Notes: generated from the sequence alone by a model not told the origin. Positions 44,917-54,560 are shown, counted from the stretch's first letter. The stretch: 64,000 bases of DNA from Nocardia jiangxiensis NBRC 101359 (GCF_000308615.1 NZ_BAGB01000041.1:186001-250000); one strand, 5' to 3'. Translations and numbers: made by a program.

Positions 44917-46602
44917 GTGCGCATCCTGCTGGTCGCCAGCGCATTCAACAGTCTTACCCAGCGCGTTCACACCGAGCTGCGGGAAAGACATCACATCGGG
45001 GTCGAACTGGCCCTCGGCGACGATCTGCTGCGAGCGCGCGTGGAGTCCTTCCGGCCCGACCTGATCCTGGCCCCGATGCTCACCACCGCGATCCCGAAGG
45101 ACGTCTGGACTCGGTACCCGGTGTTGATCGTGCATCCCGGACCGATGGGCGACCGCGGCCCGTCCTCGCTGGACTGGGCGATTTCCGAGGGCGCCGCCGA
45201 ATGGGGCGTGACCGTGCTGCAGGCCGTCGCCGAAATGGACGCGGGCCCGATCTGGGCGAGTGTCTCGTTCCCCGTCGCGGACTGCGGCAAGAGCGAGCTG
45301 TACCGGAACGAGGCCGCCGATGCCGCGGTGCGCGCGGTGCTGCTGGCGGTGGAGCGTTTCGCCGGTGACCACGAACCCGAGCCGCTGGACTATTCGCGCC
45401 CCGACGTGCGAGGACAGTTGCGCCCTTACCACACCCAGGAATTCCGCCGGATCGACTGGTCCACCGAGAGCACCGCGGCGATCCTGCGCAAGCTGCGCGC
45501 CGCCGACTCCCAGCCCGGAGTGGTGGACGTGCTGTTCGGCCGCGAGTACTTCATCCACGGCGGCCACAACGAGGACCGGTTGCGCGGCGTGCCCGGCACG
45601 ATCATCGCCACCCGCGACGGGGCGATCTGCCGCGCGACCGTGGACGGCGCGATCTGGATTCCGCAACTGCGCCCGCGCCGCGTCCCCGGCGGCCCGGCCA
45701 CCTTCAAACGCCCCGCCGCCGATGTGCTGGCCGCCGAATTGACCGACGTCCCCGAGGCGCCCGTCACCCCGGCCGAGGCCGCCGAACGCGACACCTGGTC
45801 CGAACTGCGCTACCGCGAGGAGGCCGGTGTCGGCTACCTCGAATTCGCTTACGCCGGTGGCGCGATGGACACCCGGCAGTGCCGCCGGTTGCTCGATGCC
45901 TACCGGCAGGCCTGCCGCCGCCCGGTGGAGGTGCTGGTGCTCGGCGCGGCCCGGGACTTCTTCTCCAACGGCATCCACCTCAACGTCATCGAGGCCGCCG
46001 CCGATCCGGCGCAGGAGTCCTGGCGCAACATCACCGCCATGGACGATCTGGTCGAGGCCATCCTGACCACGACCGACAAACTGGTCATCTCCGCGCTGAC
46101 CGGCAACGCCGCGGCCGGTGGGGTGATGCTGGCCCTGGCCGCCGACGAGGTGTGGTGCCGCGAAGCGGTGGTGCTGAACCCGCACTACCGGCTGATGGGG
46201 CTGTACGGCTCGGAGTACTGGACCTATTCGCTGCCGCGGCGGGTCGGTGCGGCCGAGGCCGCCCGGCTCACCAGCACTCCCCTGCCGGTCGGTGCGCGCG
46301 AGGCGGTGACCCTGGGCCTGGCCGACTACGCGGTCCCCGGCAGCACGGACGACTTCTGGACCTGGGCCCGGCAGGAGGCCGCCGCCCTGGCCGCCGCGCC
46401 GGAACTGGCCGAGCGCCTGCTGGCCAAGAAGCAGCGCCGCGCGTCCGACGAGGCCGTCAAACCCCTTGCCGCATACCGGGAAGAGGAGTTGACACAAATG
46501 CACCGCAATTTCTTCGCCCCCGACGAGTCCTACCACGAGTTGCGGCAGAACTTCGTGTACAACGTCCGCCCGATGGTCACACCGGCGTACCTACTCGGGT
46601 AA
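44917..46602 (+). CDS. hypX: HypX, formyl-THF to CO enzyme for [NiFe] hydrogenase maturation
   Basis: The 561-residue protein has two domains. The N-terminal one is a formyltransferase-like domain (SAFNSLTQRVHTEL, HPGPMGDRGPSSLDW). The C-terminal one is enoyl-CoA-hydratase-like (about 290-530, with FFSNGIHLN and GNAAAGGVMLALAADEVW). In HypX the first domain moves the formyl group of N10-formyl-THF onto CoA and the second releases CO, the ligand of the NiFe active site, under aerobic conditions. GTG 44917 follows GGAGGAG. No hydrogenase or hypABCDEF gene is in the window, so it is an orphan here. It is followed by an MHYT sensor gene. Confidence 0.9.
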   Translation: MRILLVASAFNSLTQRVHTELRERHHIGVELALGDDLLRARVESFRPDLILAPMLTTAIPKDVWTRYPVLIVHPGPMGDRGPSSLDWAISEGAAEWGVTVLQAVAEMDAGPIWASVSFPVADCGKSELYRNEAADAAVRAVLLAVERFAGDHEPEPLDYSRPDVRGQLRPYHTQEFRRIDWSTESTAAILRKLRAADSQPGVVDVLFGREYFIHGGHNEDRLRGVPGTIIATRDGAICRATVDGAIWIPQLRPRRVPGGPATFKRPAADVLAAELTDVPEAPVTPAEAAERDTWSELRYREEAGVGYLEFAYAGGAMDTRQCRRLLDAYRQACRRPVEVLVLGAARDFFSNGIHLNVIEAAADPAQESWRNITAMDDLVEAILTTTDKLVISALTGNAAAGGVMLALAADEVWCREAVVLNPHYRLMGLYGSEYWTYSLPRRVGAAEAARLTSTPLPVGAREAVTLGLADYAVPGSTDDFWTWARQEAAALAAAPELAERLLAKKQRRASDEAVKPLAAYREEELTQMHRNFFAPDESYHELRQNFVYNVRPMVTPAYLLG

Positions 46603-46678
46603 ACGATCAGCTTCACATACCCGACCAGTTGAACTAGGGTCCTCGAGATCGCTTGTTCAGGAAGTTTGGAAGTGTCAC

Positions 46679-47539
46679 GTGCTAGAACTCGACTACTTCA
46701 GCTACGGCTGGGTGACCCCGGTCTTGGCGTACGTCATGTCCGTCATCGGCTCGGTGCTCGGACTGCGGTGCGCTTTCCACGCCCGTGAATCGAAACGCCC
46801 CGGCGGCTGGCTGGTGGCCGCCGCGATCTCGCTCGGCGGCGCCGGGATCTGGGTCATGCATTTCACCGCCATGCTGGGCTTCGCCATCCACGGCGCGAGC
46901 ATCCGCTACAACCTGCCGCTGACGCTGCTCAGCGCGGTCGTCGCGATCGTGGTGGTGTGGGTCGGGCTGTCGCTGGTCGTGCGTTGGCGGCGTGAGGTGT
47001 TCGCGCTGCCGATCGGCGGGGCCGTCACCGGTCTCGGTGTGGCGGGCATGCACTACATGGGCATGTTCGCGATGCAGTCGGACGTCGAGATGCACTACAG
47101 CCTCTCGGTGGTGGCGTTGTCCGTGGTCATCGCCGTCGTCGCGGCGACCGCGGCACTGTGGTTCATGCTGCACGTGCAGGGCCTGGCGGCCACGTTCGGC
47201 GCGGCCATGATCATGGGTCTGGCGGTGTGCGGAATGCATTACACCGGAATGGCATCGATGTCCGCGGACCACCCCACCGGTCACGACATGGTGATGAACG
47301 GCAGCGGCGTGGACCCCGTGCAGCTGCTCACTCCGCTGATCATGACCGTCACCCTGGTGACCATGATGCTGATCGTGCTGGTCGGCGTCGCCGAGCTGGA
47401 CGAGCGCGGCACCGCCGAGGCCGAGGCGGCCGTCGCCTCGATGTCATCCTCGGCCAATCCCCGTGTGCTGACCACGGATCCGGCCGCCCTGCCCAGCAGC
47501 GGCCGGTCCTGGCCGCGGGCCGCACCGAGCGACGACTGA
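46679..47539 (+). CDS. Stand-alone MHYT-domain membrane sensor
   Basis: The 286-residue protein has about seven TMs with three MHYT-type motifs at regular spacing: MHFTAM, MHYMGM and MHYTGM. These His and Met residues are proposed to bind copper and sense O2, CO or NO. No GGDEF, EAL or kinase domain follows; the 40-residue tail is polar and disordered, so any signal must go through a partner. GTG 46679 has GGAAG upstream. Its place 76 bases after hypX, whose product is CO, suggests a gas-related link, which is inference. Confidence 0.88.
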   Translation: MLELDYFSYGWVTPVLAYVMSVIGSVLGLRCAFHARESKRPGGWLVAAAISLGGAGIWVMHFTAMLGFAIHGASIRYNLPLTLLSAVVAIVVVWVGLSLVVRWRREVFALPIGGAVTGLGVAGMHYMGMFAMQSDVEMHYSLSVVALSVVIAVVAATAALWFMLHVQGLAATFGAAMIMGLAVCGMHYTGMASMSADHPTGHDMVMNGSGVDPVQLLTPLIMTVTLVTMMLIVLVGVAELDERGTAEAEAAVASMSSSANPRVLTTDPAALPSSGRSWPRAAPSDD

Positions 47540-47698
47540 CCGGGTGTCCCGGTCCGGCCGCATCGCCTGCACCGGACCGGGGACCGGCCCAGAAGTTGCC
47601 GACCCGGCATCGACCCACGACAGTGGACTGCGGTGCCGCGGCGCGACCCGCCGCGGCCGGGGCCCATCCCGGGCCCCACGGACGCGAAGGAGTAGACC

Positions 47699-48673
47699 GT
47701 GCGCTTCGGCATCTTCATCCCCCAGGGCTGGCGGCTCGATCTGGTAGGCATCGATCCCGCGGCACAGTGGACGGTGATGCGTGATCTGGCCCGCCGGGCC
47801 GATGCCAACGACGACTGGGAGTCGCTGTGGGTGTTCGACCACTTCCACACCGTGCCGGTGCCGACCAGCGAGGCGACCCACGAGGCGTGGACGCTGATGT
47901 CCGCGTTCGCGGCGAGCACCGAGCGCATCCGCCTCGGTCAGATGTGTACCGCGATGAGCTACCGCAATCCGGCGTATCTGGCGAAGGTCGCGGCGACGGT
48001 GGACATCATCTCCGGCGGCCGGGTCGAGATGGGCATCGGCGCGGGATGGTACGAACAGGAATGGCGCGCATACGGATACGGCTTCCCCACCGCCGGTGAG
48101 CGGCTGGCCCGCCTGGACGAGGGGGTACAGATCTTCCGGCAGGCGTGGAGCACCGGCGAGGCCACGCTGGACGGCAAGCACTATCAGGTCGACGGTGCGA
48201 TCGTGCAGCCGCAGCCGTTGCAGGAGGGCGGAATTCCGCTCTGGATCGCTGGTGGCGGCGAGAAGGTGACGTTGCGGATCGCCGCGAAGTACGCGCAGTA
48301 CACCAATTTCAGCGGCGAGGATTTCGCCCGCAAATCCGAACTGCTGCGCGGCCATTGCGCCGAGGTCGGCACCGATTTCGACGCGATCGTGCGCAGCGCC
48401 AACACCACCGTGGTGACCGGCGCGACCGAAGCCGAGATCGAAGATCGTCTCACCGCGCTGCGCACGCGCCTGGCGCCGGTCCTGGGCCAGGAGGCGGCCA
48501 CCAAGTGGATCGACAACGTCGTCACCCACGGCACGCCCGACGAGATCACCGAGAAGCTCAGCGCCCTGCGCGATCTGGGCCTGGGTTACGCGATCCTGAA
48601 CTTCCCCGAGGCCGCGTACGACACCTCCGGCATCGAACTGTTCGAGCGTGAGGTCATCCCGGCGCTGCGCTGA
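47699..48673 (+). CDS. LLM-class flavin (F420-type) oxidoreductase
   Basis: The 324-residue bacterial-luciferase-like TIM barrel begins MRFGIFIPQGW and has VDIISGGRVEMGIGAGW, the family hallmark. Nocardiae and mycobacteria use many such enzymes with cofactor F420, and this subgroup (F420-dependent TIGR03560 type) is common there. GTG 47699 follows AAGGAG. The substrate is unknown. A long hairpin follows its stop. Confidence 0.88.
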   Translation: MRFGIFIPQGWRLDLVGIDPAAQWTVMRDLARRADANDDWESLWVFDHFHTVPVPTSEATHEAWTLMSAFAASTERIRLGQMCTAMSYRNPAYLAKVAATVDIISGGRVEMGIGAGWYEQEWRAYGYGFPTAGERLARLDEGVQIFRQAWSTGEATLDGKHYQVDGAIVQPQPLQEGGIPLWIAGGGEKVTLRIAAKYAQYTNFSGEDFARKSELLRGHCAEVGTDFDAIVRSANTTVVTGATEAEIEDRLTALRTRLAPVLGQEAATKWIDNVVTHGTPDEITEKLSALRDLGLGYAILNFPEAAYDTSGIELFEREVIPALR

Positions 48674-48694
48674 TCCGGCCGGAATATCCTGCGT

Positions 48695-48731
48695 CGGAAG
48701 GTGATCGCCCGCCGCGGGCGATCACCTTCCG
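48695..48731. terminator. 17-bp perfect bidirectional terminator
   Basis: CGGAAGGTGATCGCCCG (48695-48711) and its exact complement (48715-48731) enclose a 3-base loop, between two convergent genes. It can serve both. Confidence 0.8.
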
Positions 48732-48762
48732 ATTCACGGAAAAGCCGCGCCGACAACCGGAT

Positions 48763-49503
48763 TCAGCGGTTGTAGACCAAACCGTATGCGGTCGTGAGCA
48801 GTTCGGCCAGTTCCGCGCCCTGGGTTTCGTCCAGGACCGCGAACGCCGGGGCGATCAACTCGTCGGTCGACGCCTCGGCCGCCTCCCACCGCTGCCGCAA
48901 CTCGGGGGTGATCTCCTCGTACGGCTCGCGCCAGCCGAACGAGCGCGCCTGATCGACGCCGCTCTTGGCCGGCGACCCGCCGATCAGCACCGCCTGCTCC
49001 GGAGTCAGGCCATGGGCGCGCACGGCCAGCAGGTGCAGCCCGCCACGCAACTCGCGCAGCACCTGGATCAGCTGCATCGCCCGCGCCGGATCGTCGGCCG
49101 CCAGCGGCAGCGCCCGCCAGCCCGCGAACAGTGCCACACCGGCCGGATCGGCGGCCGCGGCCACCGGAGCCAGCAGTTCTGCCAGCCGCGCGGCGCCGTC
49201 GAATCCGCCGAGCTTGCGCCGCCCGAAGTCCTGACACACCCCCAGATAACCGGCCGCGGCCTTGTCCGCGGGCAGATCCAGTGACTCCCAGGCCGGGCGG
49301 ATGGTCTCGGCCGGGAAGAAGCCGAATGCGGAGATCACCACGTCGGCGTCGACATCGCCGAGCACCCCGCCGCGCCCGCGGGTGTAGGGCCCGAGAAATG
49401 TCGTGGCCCCGACCGCGGCGCCGAACGCCTTGGCCTCGCGGGAGAACATGAATCCCGCTCCGATCGCCTGAATCTGCACCTTGACCGCGGCGGCTGTCGA
49501 CAC
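48763..49503 (-). CDS. SCO6745-family protein of unknown function
   Basis: The 246-residue, all-helical soluble protein is Ala-rich and begins its conserved part at FMFSREAKAFGAA. It fits the actinobacterial SCO6745 family. No catalytic motif is evident. GTG 49503 is preferred because AAGGGG lies eight bases upstream; an in-frame ATG at 49530 gives nine unconserved residues. It is convergent with the LLM oxidoreductase and divergent from the kinase gene. Confidence 0.7.
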   Translation of the reverse strand: MSTAAAVKVQIQAIGAGFMFSREAKAFGAAVGATTFLGPYTRGRGGVLGDVDADVVISAFGFFPAETIRPAWESLDLPADKAAAGYLGVCQDFGRRKLGGFDGAARLAELLAPVAAAADPAGVALFAGWRALPLAADDPARAMQLIQVLRELRGGLHLLAVRAHGLTPEQAVLIGGSPAKSGVDQARSFGWREPYEEITPELRQRWEAAEASTDELIAPAFAVLDETQGAELAELLTTAYGLVYNR

Positions 49504-49691
49504 AGCTCGTCCCCTTCTGTCGTCGAACATCTTGTCCTGGAGCGTATCTCACTATTGTTAACTAAGGCCAGACCGGTGGCCGGAAATCACGATTACCGGT
49601 AACGGTGTCACCCAACCTCCGATGAGCAACGCGAGGGATCGAATATCCTCGGGGCCGGGCCCGGGTAAAACACCATTCGAAGCGAGCGACG

Positions 49692-51977
49692 TTGGAATAT
49701 CACCTCGGCGCGACCGCACCCGACCCCGGTGCCGACCGCGCAGCCGCGACGCAGACCGCGTTGACGACCCTCGTGGCGCATTTCTCGGCCCAGTGGCGCG
49801 GCGCGGACTCCCCGCCCGATCTGTCCGCCCACCTCCCCGCGGATCCCGGACTGCGCCGCTCGGCGCTCATCGAACTTATCAAGGTGGATCTGCACGAACG
49901 TTGGCGGCGCACCGACGACGCCCTGCGCCTGGCCGACTACCGCAAGCGTTTCCCCGAATTGTCCACCGCGCCACTGCCTCCCGACCTGATCTACGAGGAG
50001 ATCACCGCGCGCAGCCGCCGACACGAGGTCGATCTGGCCGAGTACGAGCAGGACTACCCCACCCAAATGGCCCGCATCACAGCCGATTCCGGCGTCGGGA
50101 CCCTGCCCGGGTACGCACCCGACCGAGGCGATCCGCGCAGTACGGTCCTGGCCGACCCCACCGCACTGGACGCGCTGGACACCATCAACCCGGGCGCCAC
50201 CGTCGATGATTTCGATCTGCTGCTTCCCTTGGGCCAGGGTGCGTTCGCCCGCGTTTTCCTTGCCCGCCAACGCTCTTTGGGTCGCATGGTCGCGGTGAAG
50301 ATCTCACACGATCGCGGCGCCGAACCGCAGACCCTCGCCCAACTCGACCACGATCACATCGTGCGCGTATTCGACCAGCGCCAGATCACCGACCAGCACC
50401 TCAAACTGATGTACATGCAGTACGTGCCCGGCGGCACCTTGCTGGGTGTGCTGCGTATGCTGCGCCGCACCCCGCCCGATCGGCGCGGCGGCGCTCTGCT
50501 GCTCGAGGCCGTCGACGCCGCGACCACCACCGGCGGCATCCTCGAACCGCAGAACTCCCCCGCCCGTGCGGAACTCGAACAGCTCAGCTGGCCCGAGACC
50601 GTCGCGCGGATCGGCTCGCGCCTGGCCACCGCCCTGGACTACGCCAATCGACGGGGTGTTCTGCACCGCGACATCAAACCCGCCAACGTCCTGCTCACCG
50701 CCGACGGTCAGCCCAAACTCGCGGACTTCAACATCAGCTTCAGCCGCCACCTGCCCGGCGCGAGCCCGGTCGCCTACTTCGGCGGTTCCCTTCCCTATAT
50801 GTCCCCCGAGCAGCTCTCGGCGATCCATCCGGGTCTGGCCGCCTCGGCCGCGGACTTGGACACCCGCAGCGATCTGTATGCGCTCGGCGTCGTGCTGTGG
50901 GAATTGCTCACCGGCACAATCCCTTTCGACGACGAACTCGGTTGCGGGGAATCCGCGCGGTCGCTGCAGGCGATGATCGACCGACGCAACACCCGGATCG
51001 ATCCGCGATACCGGGATCAGCTGCCGCCGGACACCCCCGCGGTCCTGCGACACGCGCTGCTGACCTGCCTGGCGCCCGATCCCGCCGACCGCTACGCCAC
51101 CGGTGCGGAACTGGCTCATCAGCTCGAACTCAGCCAGGACCGCACCGCCCGCGATCTGGTCGACCCGCCCACCAACAGCCTGCGCGCGCGGTTGCGCATG
51201 CGGCCGATGCCGGTGGTCACCCTCTCCAGCATCTTCGGCCAGCTGCTCGCCGGACTGTATATGGGCGCGCACAACATTCGCCTCGTCGAGGGACAATTCG
51301 GCGCCGCTGCCGCCGACACCATGACCCGGCTCGGATTGATCGTCGCGGTCATCGCCTATCCGCTGGGTATCGCCGGGCTGCTGTACTGGTGTCGTCAGGT
51401 GTTCCTGGTGCCCGACGGTTTGCGCCGCGGCCGCCGGTTCGACGAGGCCACCCTCGCCAAGGCACGCGCGGACACGCTGGCCTGCGGCGACCGGATCGCG
51501 GTGGTGGCCTTCACCGGGTGGCTCGCCGCCGGAGTGGTGCTGCTGATCAGGCTGTACAGCTTCAGGCCGATACCGCTCGGCCTGCTCACCGACCTGATCG
51601 CCTCGCACGCCGTGGCGGCCGCGGTTGCGGTGGTGTACACCTACTTCCCGGTCACCTTCTTCGTATTGCGCTGGTACTACCCGGGACTCGTGGCCGCCGG
51701 GCACACCAGCTCCGCCGAGGCCGAGCGGCTGCACCGCCTGGTGCGACGCAGCCGCATCTATCTCGGCGTCGCGGCCTCGGTGCCGCTGATCGGCGTGCCC
51801 GCCGGACTGGTCTTCCTGAACCCCGATCAGCAGCAGTCCGTGATCGGGCCGATCGTAGGATTGTGCGTCGGTGGGCTTTTCGCCTTCGCCATCGCCCTGC
51901 GCACGTTCTACGCACTCGACGCCGATCTCAGCGCACTGAACCGCATCGTGGATCCGCACCTCCATCAGCGCAGCTGA
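49692..51977 (+). CDS. Membrane Ser/Thr protein kinase with DFN instead of DFG
   Basis: The 761-residue protein has about 175 N-terminal residues without a known domain and a kinase domain (about 178-470). GQGAFARVFLA is the glycine loop, K203 lies in VAVKIS, HRDIKPANVLL carries D327, D345-F346-N347 replaces DFG, and SPEQL replaces APE. A long insert lies between the C-helix region and the HRD loop. The C-terminal region (about 515-745) has roughly six TMs. This is unlike PknB-type kinases, which have one TM and PASTA repeats, and resembles kinases of planctomycetes and some actinobacteria. TTG 49692 is the only early start and has a poor ribosome site. Confidence 0.85.
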   Translation: MEYHLGATAPDPGADRAAATQTALTTLVAHFSAQWRGADSPPDLSAHLPADPGLRRSALIELIKVDLHERWRRTDDALRLADYRKRFPELSTAPLPPDLIYEEITARSRRHEVDLAEYEQDYPTQMARITADSGVGTLPGYAPDRGDPRSTVLADPTALDALDTINPGATVDDFDLLLPLGQGAFARVFLARQRSLGRMVAVKISHDRGAEPQTLAQLDHDHIVRVFDQRQITDQHLKLMYMQYVPGGTLLGVLRMLRRTPPDRRGGALLLEAVDAATTTGGILEPQNSPARAELEQLSWPETVARIGSRLATALDYANRRGVLHRDIKPANVLLTADGQPKLADFNISFSRHLPGASPVAYFGGSLPYMSPEQLSAIHPGLAASAADLDTRSDLYALGVVLWELLTGTIPFDDELGCGESARSLQAMIDRRNTRIDPRYRDQLPPDTPAVLRHALLTCLAPDPADRYATGAELAHQLELSQDRTARDLVDPPTNSLRARLRMRPMPVVTLSSIFGQLLAGLYMGAHNIRLVEGQFGAAAADTMTRLGLIVAVIAYPLGIAGLLYWCRQVFLVPDGLRRGRRFDEATLAKARADTLACGDRIAVVAFTGWLAAGVVLLIRLYSFRPIPLGLLTDLIASHAVAAAVAVVYTYFPVTFFVLRWYYPGLVAAGHTSSAEAERLHRLVRRSRIYLGVAASVPLIGVPAGLVFLNPDQQQSVIGPIVGLCVGGLFAFAIALRTFYALDADLSALNRIVDPHLHQRS

Positions 51978-52079
51978 CCTGGCCTGGGCCGCTGCCGATT
52001 CGGTAGCACCCGGCCTCGAAACCGTGCTCGCCCACGGTCGTTGGCAACCCGCTGATCAAGATCGGCTACTCTCGAGGCG

Positions 52080-52790
52080 GTGCTAGGACATTCACATGCG
52101 ACCAGCGGCGCTCTCGCGTGGGCCGGAGCCGCTGCCGCGCTGCCGCTTTCGATTCTGACCTTCCCGGCTGTCCAGGCCGGGCATATCGGCACCGTCGATC
52201 TGGTGATGGGCACGTTCCTCACCGCGGGCGCGGCACTGCTGCCCGACGCCGATCATCCCAGCGGCACCATTTCCCATGTGCTCGGCCCGGTCTCGCATGC
52301 GGCGTGCAAGGTGATCTCCGAGGTCTCCGGCGGACACCGGCACGCCACCCACTCGTTCGCCTTCGTCATCGCCGTCACCGCCGGAACCTGGGCCGGCGAG
52401 CACTGGCTGCACCGCTGGTTCACCCTCGCCCTGGTGTTCTTCCTGCTCGCCCTCGCGGTCCGGGCCCTGAACCTGTGCCCGCCCGGCGACGGAGTCCGCT
52501 CCTACGGCACGATCGTCATCCTGGCCGCGGCCGGGACGTTCGCGATGGACCAGTGGATCTCGGACAAACCGACCTGGCTCCCGTTCGCGGTCGGCCTGGG
52601 CTCCCTGGCCCATCTCGCCGGAGACTGCCTGACCGACCGAGGCTGCCGCCTGTTCTGGCCGTTCAAACTCCGCACCCGCGTCCCCCTCGTCGAACGCACC
52701 GGCAACAAGGTCGAAACCTGGATTCTGTCACCACTTTTCGTCGTCGGCACCTGCGCGCTGCTGTGGTACACCATCGTCCATCATCCCTAG
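52080..52790 (+). CDS. YdjM/DUF457-like membrane metal-dependent hydrolase
   Basis: The 236-residue integral membrane protein has about five TMs. It has the conserved GHSHATSG opening, LLPDADHPSG and a GGHRHATHSF metal-binding signature of the YdjM (DUF457) family, thought to be inner-membrane hydrolases and LexA-regulated in E. coli. GTG 52080 has GAGG three bases upstream. Its last 63 bases overlap the end of the convergent HTH gene. Confidence 0.82.
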   Translation: MLGHSHATSGALAWAGAAAALPLSILTFPAVQAGHIGTVDLVMGTFLTAGAALLPDADHPSGTISHVLGPVSHAACKVISEVSGGHRHATHSFAFVIAVTAGTWAGEHWLHRWFTLALVFFLLALAVRALNLCPPGDGVRSYGTIVILAAAGTFAMDQWISDKPTWLPFAVGLGSLAHLAGDCLTDRGCRLFWPFKLRTRVPLVERTGNKVETWILSPLFVVGTCALLWYTIVHHP

Positions 52791-53600
52791 CAGCGTCATC
52801 GCATCGTGGTCCGGGCTGCCCGGCGCGGCCTGGAACACCACGAAGCGCTGCCCGTCCGGCGCGGTGACGATCTCCGAGGTCAAGGCGAATAGCCCCACCC
52901 CGCGATGCCGGAACATCCGCGTCGCACCACGTTTGGTGCGCACGTCGTAGTGCGCCCATAGATCCGCGAATTCCGCACTCTCGGAACACAATCCGTGCAC
53001 CACCGTATGCAGTGCCGGGGAATCCGGTTCGCGCCCTTGCACTGTGCGCAGATGTGCCACGCAGTCGCGCGTCATCGCGTCCCAGTCCTCGAAGACCCAC
53101 CGCGCCGCGGGATGGGTGAACACGTACCGCACCAGATTCCGTTCCGCCGCAGCGCAATCCGTCAGCCCGTCGAGCAATCGCAACGCCTCCGGATTCGCCG
53201 CGAGCACGTTGCTCGGCTGATCCAGAATCAACCCCGGCGTCGGTCGCACCGACTCGAGCAGCTGCACCAACCCCGGCCGCGGCGCCTGCCGCACCAACTC
53301 CGGAGCCGCGCGCCGCACCGCCACCGCCCGAGCCAGATCGTCCAGATGCATCCGCTCGTCCTCGTCGAGCCGCAACGCCCCAGCCAACGCATCCAAGACG
53401 GCCGGACTCGGATTCGTATCCCGCCCCTGCTCCAACCTCGTGTAGTAATCCACGCTCAACCCGGCAAGCGTCGCAACCTCTTCCCGCCGCAACCCCGGAG
53501 TCTGCCGCCGCCCCACCCCCGCCGACAACCCCACCTGCTCAGGCCGCAACCGGCCCCGCCGCACCCGCAGAAACTCCCCCAGCACCCGCCGTTCACTCAC
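52728..53600 (-). CDS. XRE regulator with MmyB-like ligand-binding domain
   Basis: The 290-residue protein has an N-terminal HTH (about 8-75; LRREEVATLAGLSVDYYTRLEQGR) followed by an MmyB-like PAS-type domain (to about 285). This arrangement in actinobacteria typically controls a divergent SDR gene, which is exactly the neighbour here (about 100 bases away). GTG 53600 or GTG 53624 could start it; neither has well-spaced purines. It overlaps the convergent membrane gene by 63 bases, longer than usual. Confidence 0.88.
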   Translation of the reverse strand: MSERRVLGEFLRVRRGRLRPEQVGLSAGVGRRQTPGLRREEVATLAGLSVDYYTRLEQGRDTNPSPAVLDALAGALRLDEDERMHLDDLARAVAVRRAAPELVRQAPRPGLVQLLESVRPTPGLILDQPSNVLAANPEALRLLDGLTDCAAAERNLVRYVFTHPAARWVFEDWDAMTRDCVAHLRTVQGREPDSPALHTVVHGLCSESAEFADLWAHYDVRTKRGATRMFRHRGVGLFALTSEIVTAPDGQRFVVFQAAPGSPDHDAMTLLGMMDDGVPQQRAGADDEKW

Positions 53601-53701
53601 CTCACCAGTCTGCCCGCTCCCCACCCCCTCCGGGTGGCCCCACCAGGACCAGTCCCCGCCCGGTCTCCCCTGCCGCCGCCGCGAATCGCAAAGTCGTCGT
53701 C

Positions 53702-54433
53702 ATGACCGATATTTCGCACACACTCGTCATCGGAGGCAGTTCCGGTATGGGGTTGGCACTGGCCCGCGAACTGCTGTCCGAGGGGCAGGCAGTGACCATT
53801 GCCGGGCGGTCCCGGGATCGGCTCGATGCCGTCTCCGCCGAACTCACCACCGACCGCCTGCGGACCGTGCAGGCGGACATCACCCGCGAGGACTCGGTCC
53901 GAGATCTGTTCGGCCCGTGGCTGTTCGAGCACACCGGGCGGCTGGATCATGTCGTCGTCACCGCCGCCGACATGTCCGCCGGATACGGACCGCTGGCGCA
54001 ACTGCCGCTCGCCGATGCCCGGACCGTCGTGGAGGCCAAGGTGCTCGGACCGTGGCTCGTGGCCAAGTACGCCGCGCCCAGGCTTACCGAATCCCTCACC
54101 GTCACTTCGGGAATCGCCGCCTACCGCCCGGCCGTCGGCGGCACCGTGGTAGCGACCGTGAACGCCGCACTGGAGGGGCTCGTCCGCGCTCTGGCTCTTG
54201 AACTAGCACCGATCCGCGTCAACGCCGTCTCCCCCGGCTGGGTGGACACCCCGATCTGGAACAGCTTCGCCGCCGACACCAAGGATGAACGCCTCTCCGC
54301 CATGGCCGCACGACTCCCCGTGGGCCGCATCGGCCAGCCCGACGACATCGCGCAAGCCTTCCGCGCCGTCATGACCAACCGATTCATGACCGGAACCGTC
54401 CTACACGTCGAGGGCGGCCACCGCTTGATCTGA
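53702..54433 (+). CDS. SDR oxidoreductase-like protein lacking YxxxK
   Basis: The 243-residue Rossmann protein begins LVIGGSSGMGLALA (the SDR glycine motif) and has TSGIAAYRPA and an SPGWVDTPIW C-terminal loop. Where the catalytic YxxxK should be, it reads GGTVVATVNAALEGL, so Tyr and Lys are both absent, as in a minor SDR subgroup. It may bind NADP without classical catalysis or use another mechanism. It is divergent from the MmyB-type regulator, its likely controller. Confidence 0.8.
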   Translation: MTDISHTLVIGGSSGMGLALARELLSEGQAVTIAGRSRDRLDAVSAELTTDRLRTVQADITREDSVRDLFGPWLFEHTGRLDHVVVTAADMSAGYGPLAQLPLADARTVVEAKVLGPWLVAKYAAPRLTESLTVTSGIAAYRPAVGGTVVATVNAALEGLVRALALELAPIRVNAVSPGWVDTPIWNSFAADTKDERLSAMAARLPVGRIGQPDDIAQAFRAVMTNRFMTGTVLHVEGGHRLI

Positions 54434-54560
54434 CGAGCCGTCAGTCGATTTCGGAGCTGCCGAAGACCATCCCCGGAGGCAGCGTTCCACGTCATCGCCC
54501 CGATCTGCGGCCAAATATCCGCTACTCGAAAGACGTTGCGGCACTGGGTGCGACATGCGC

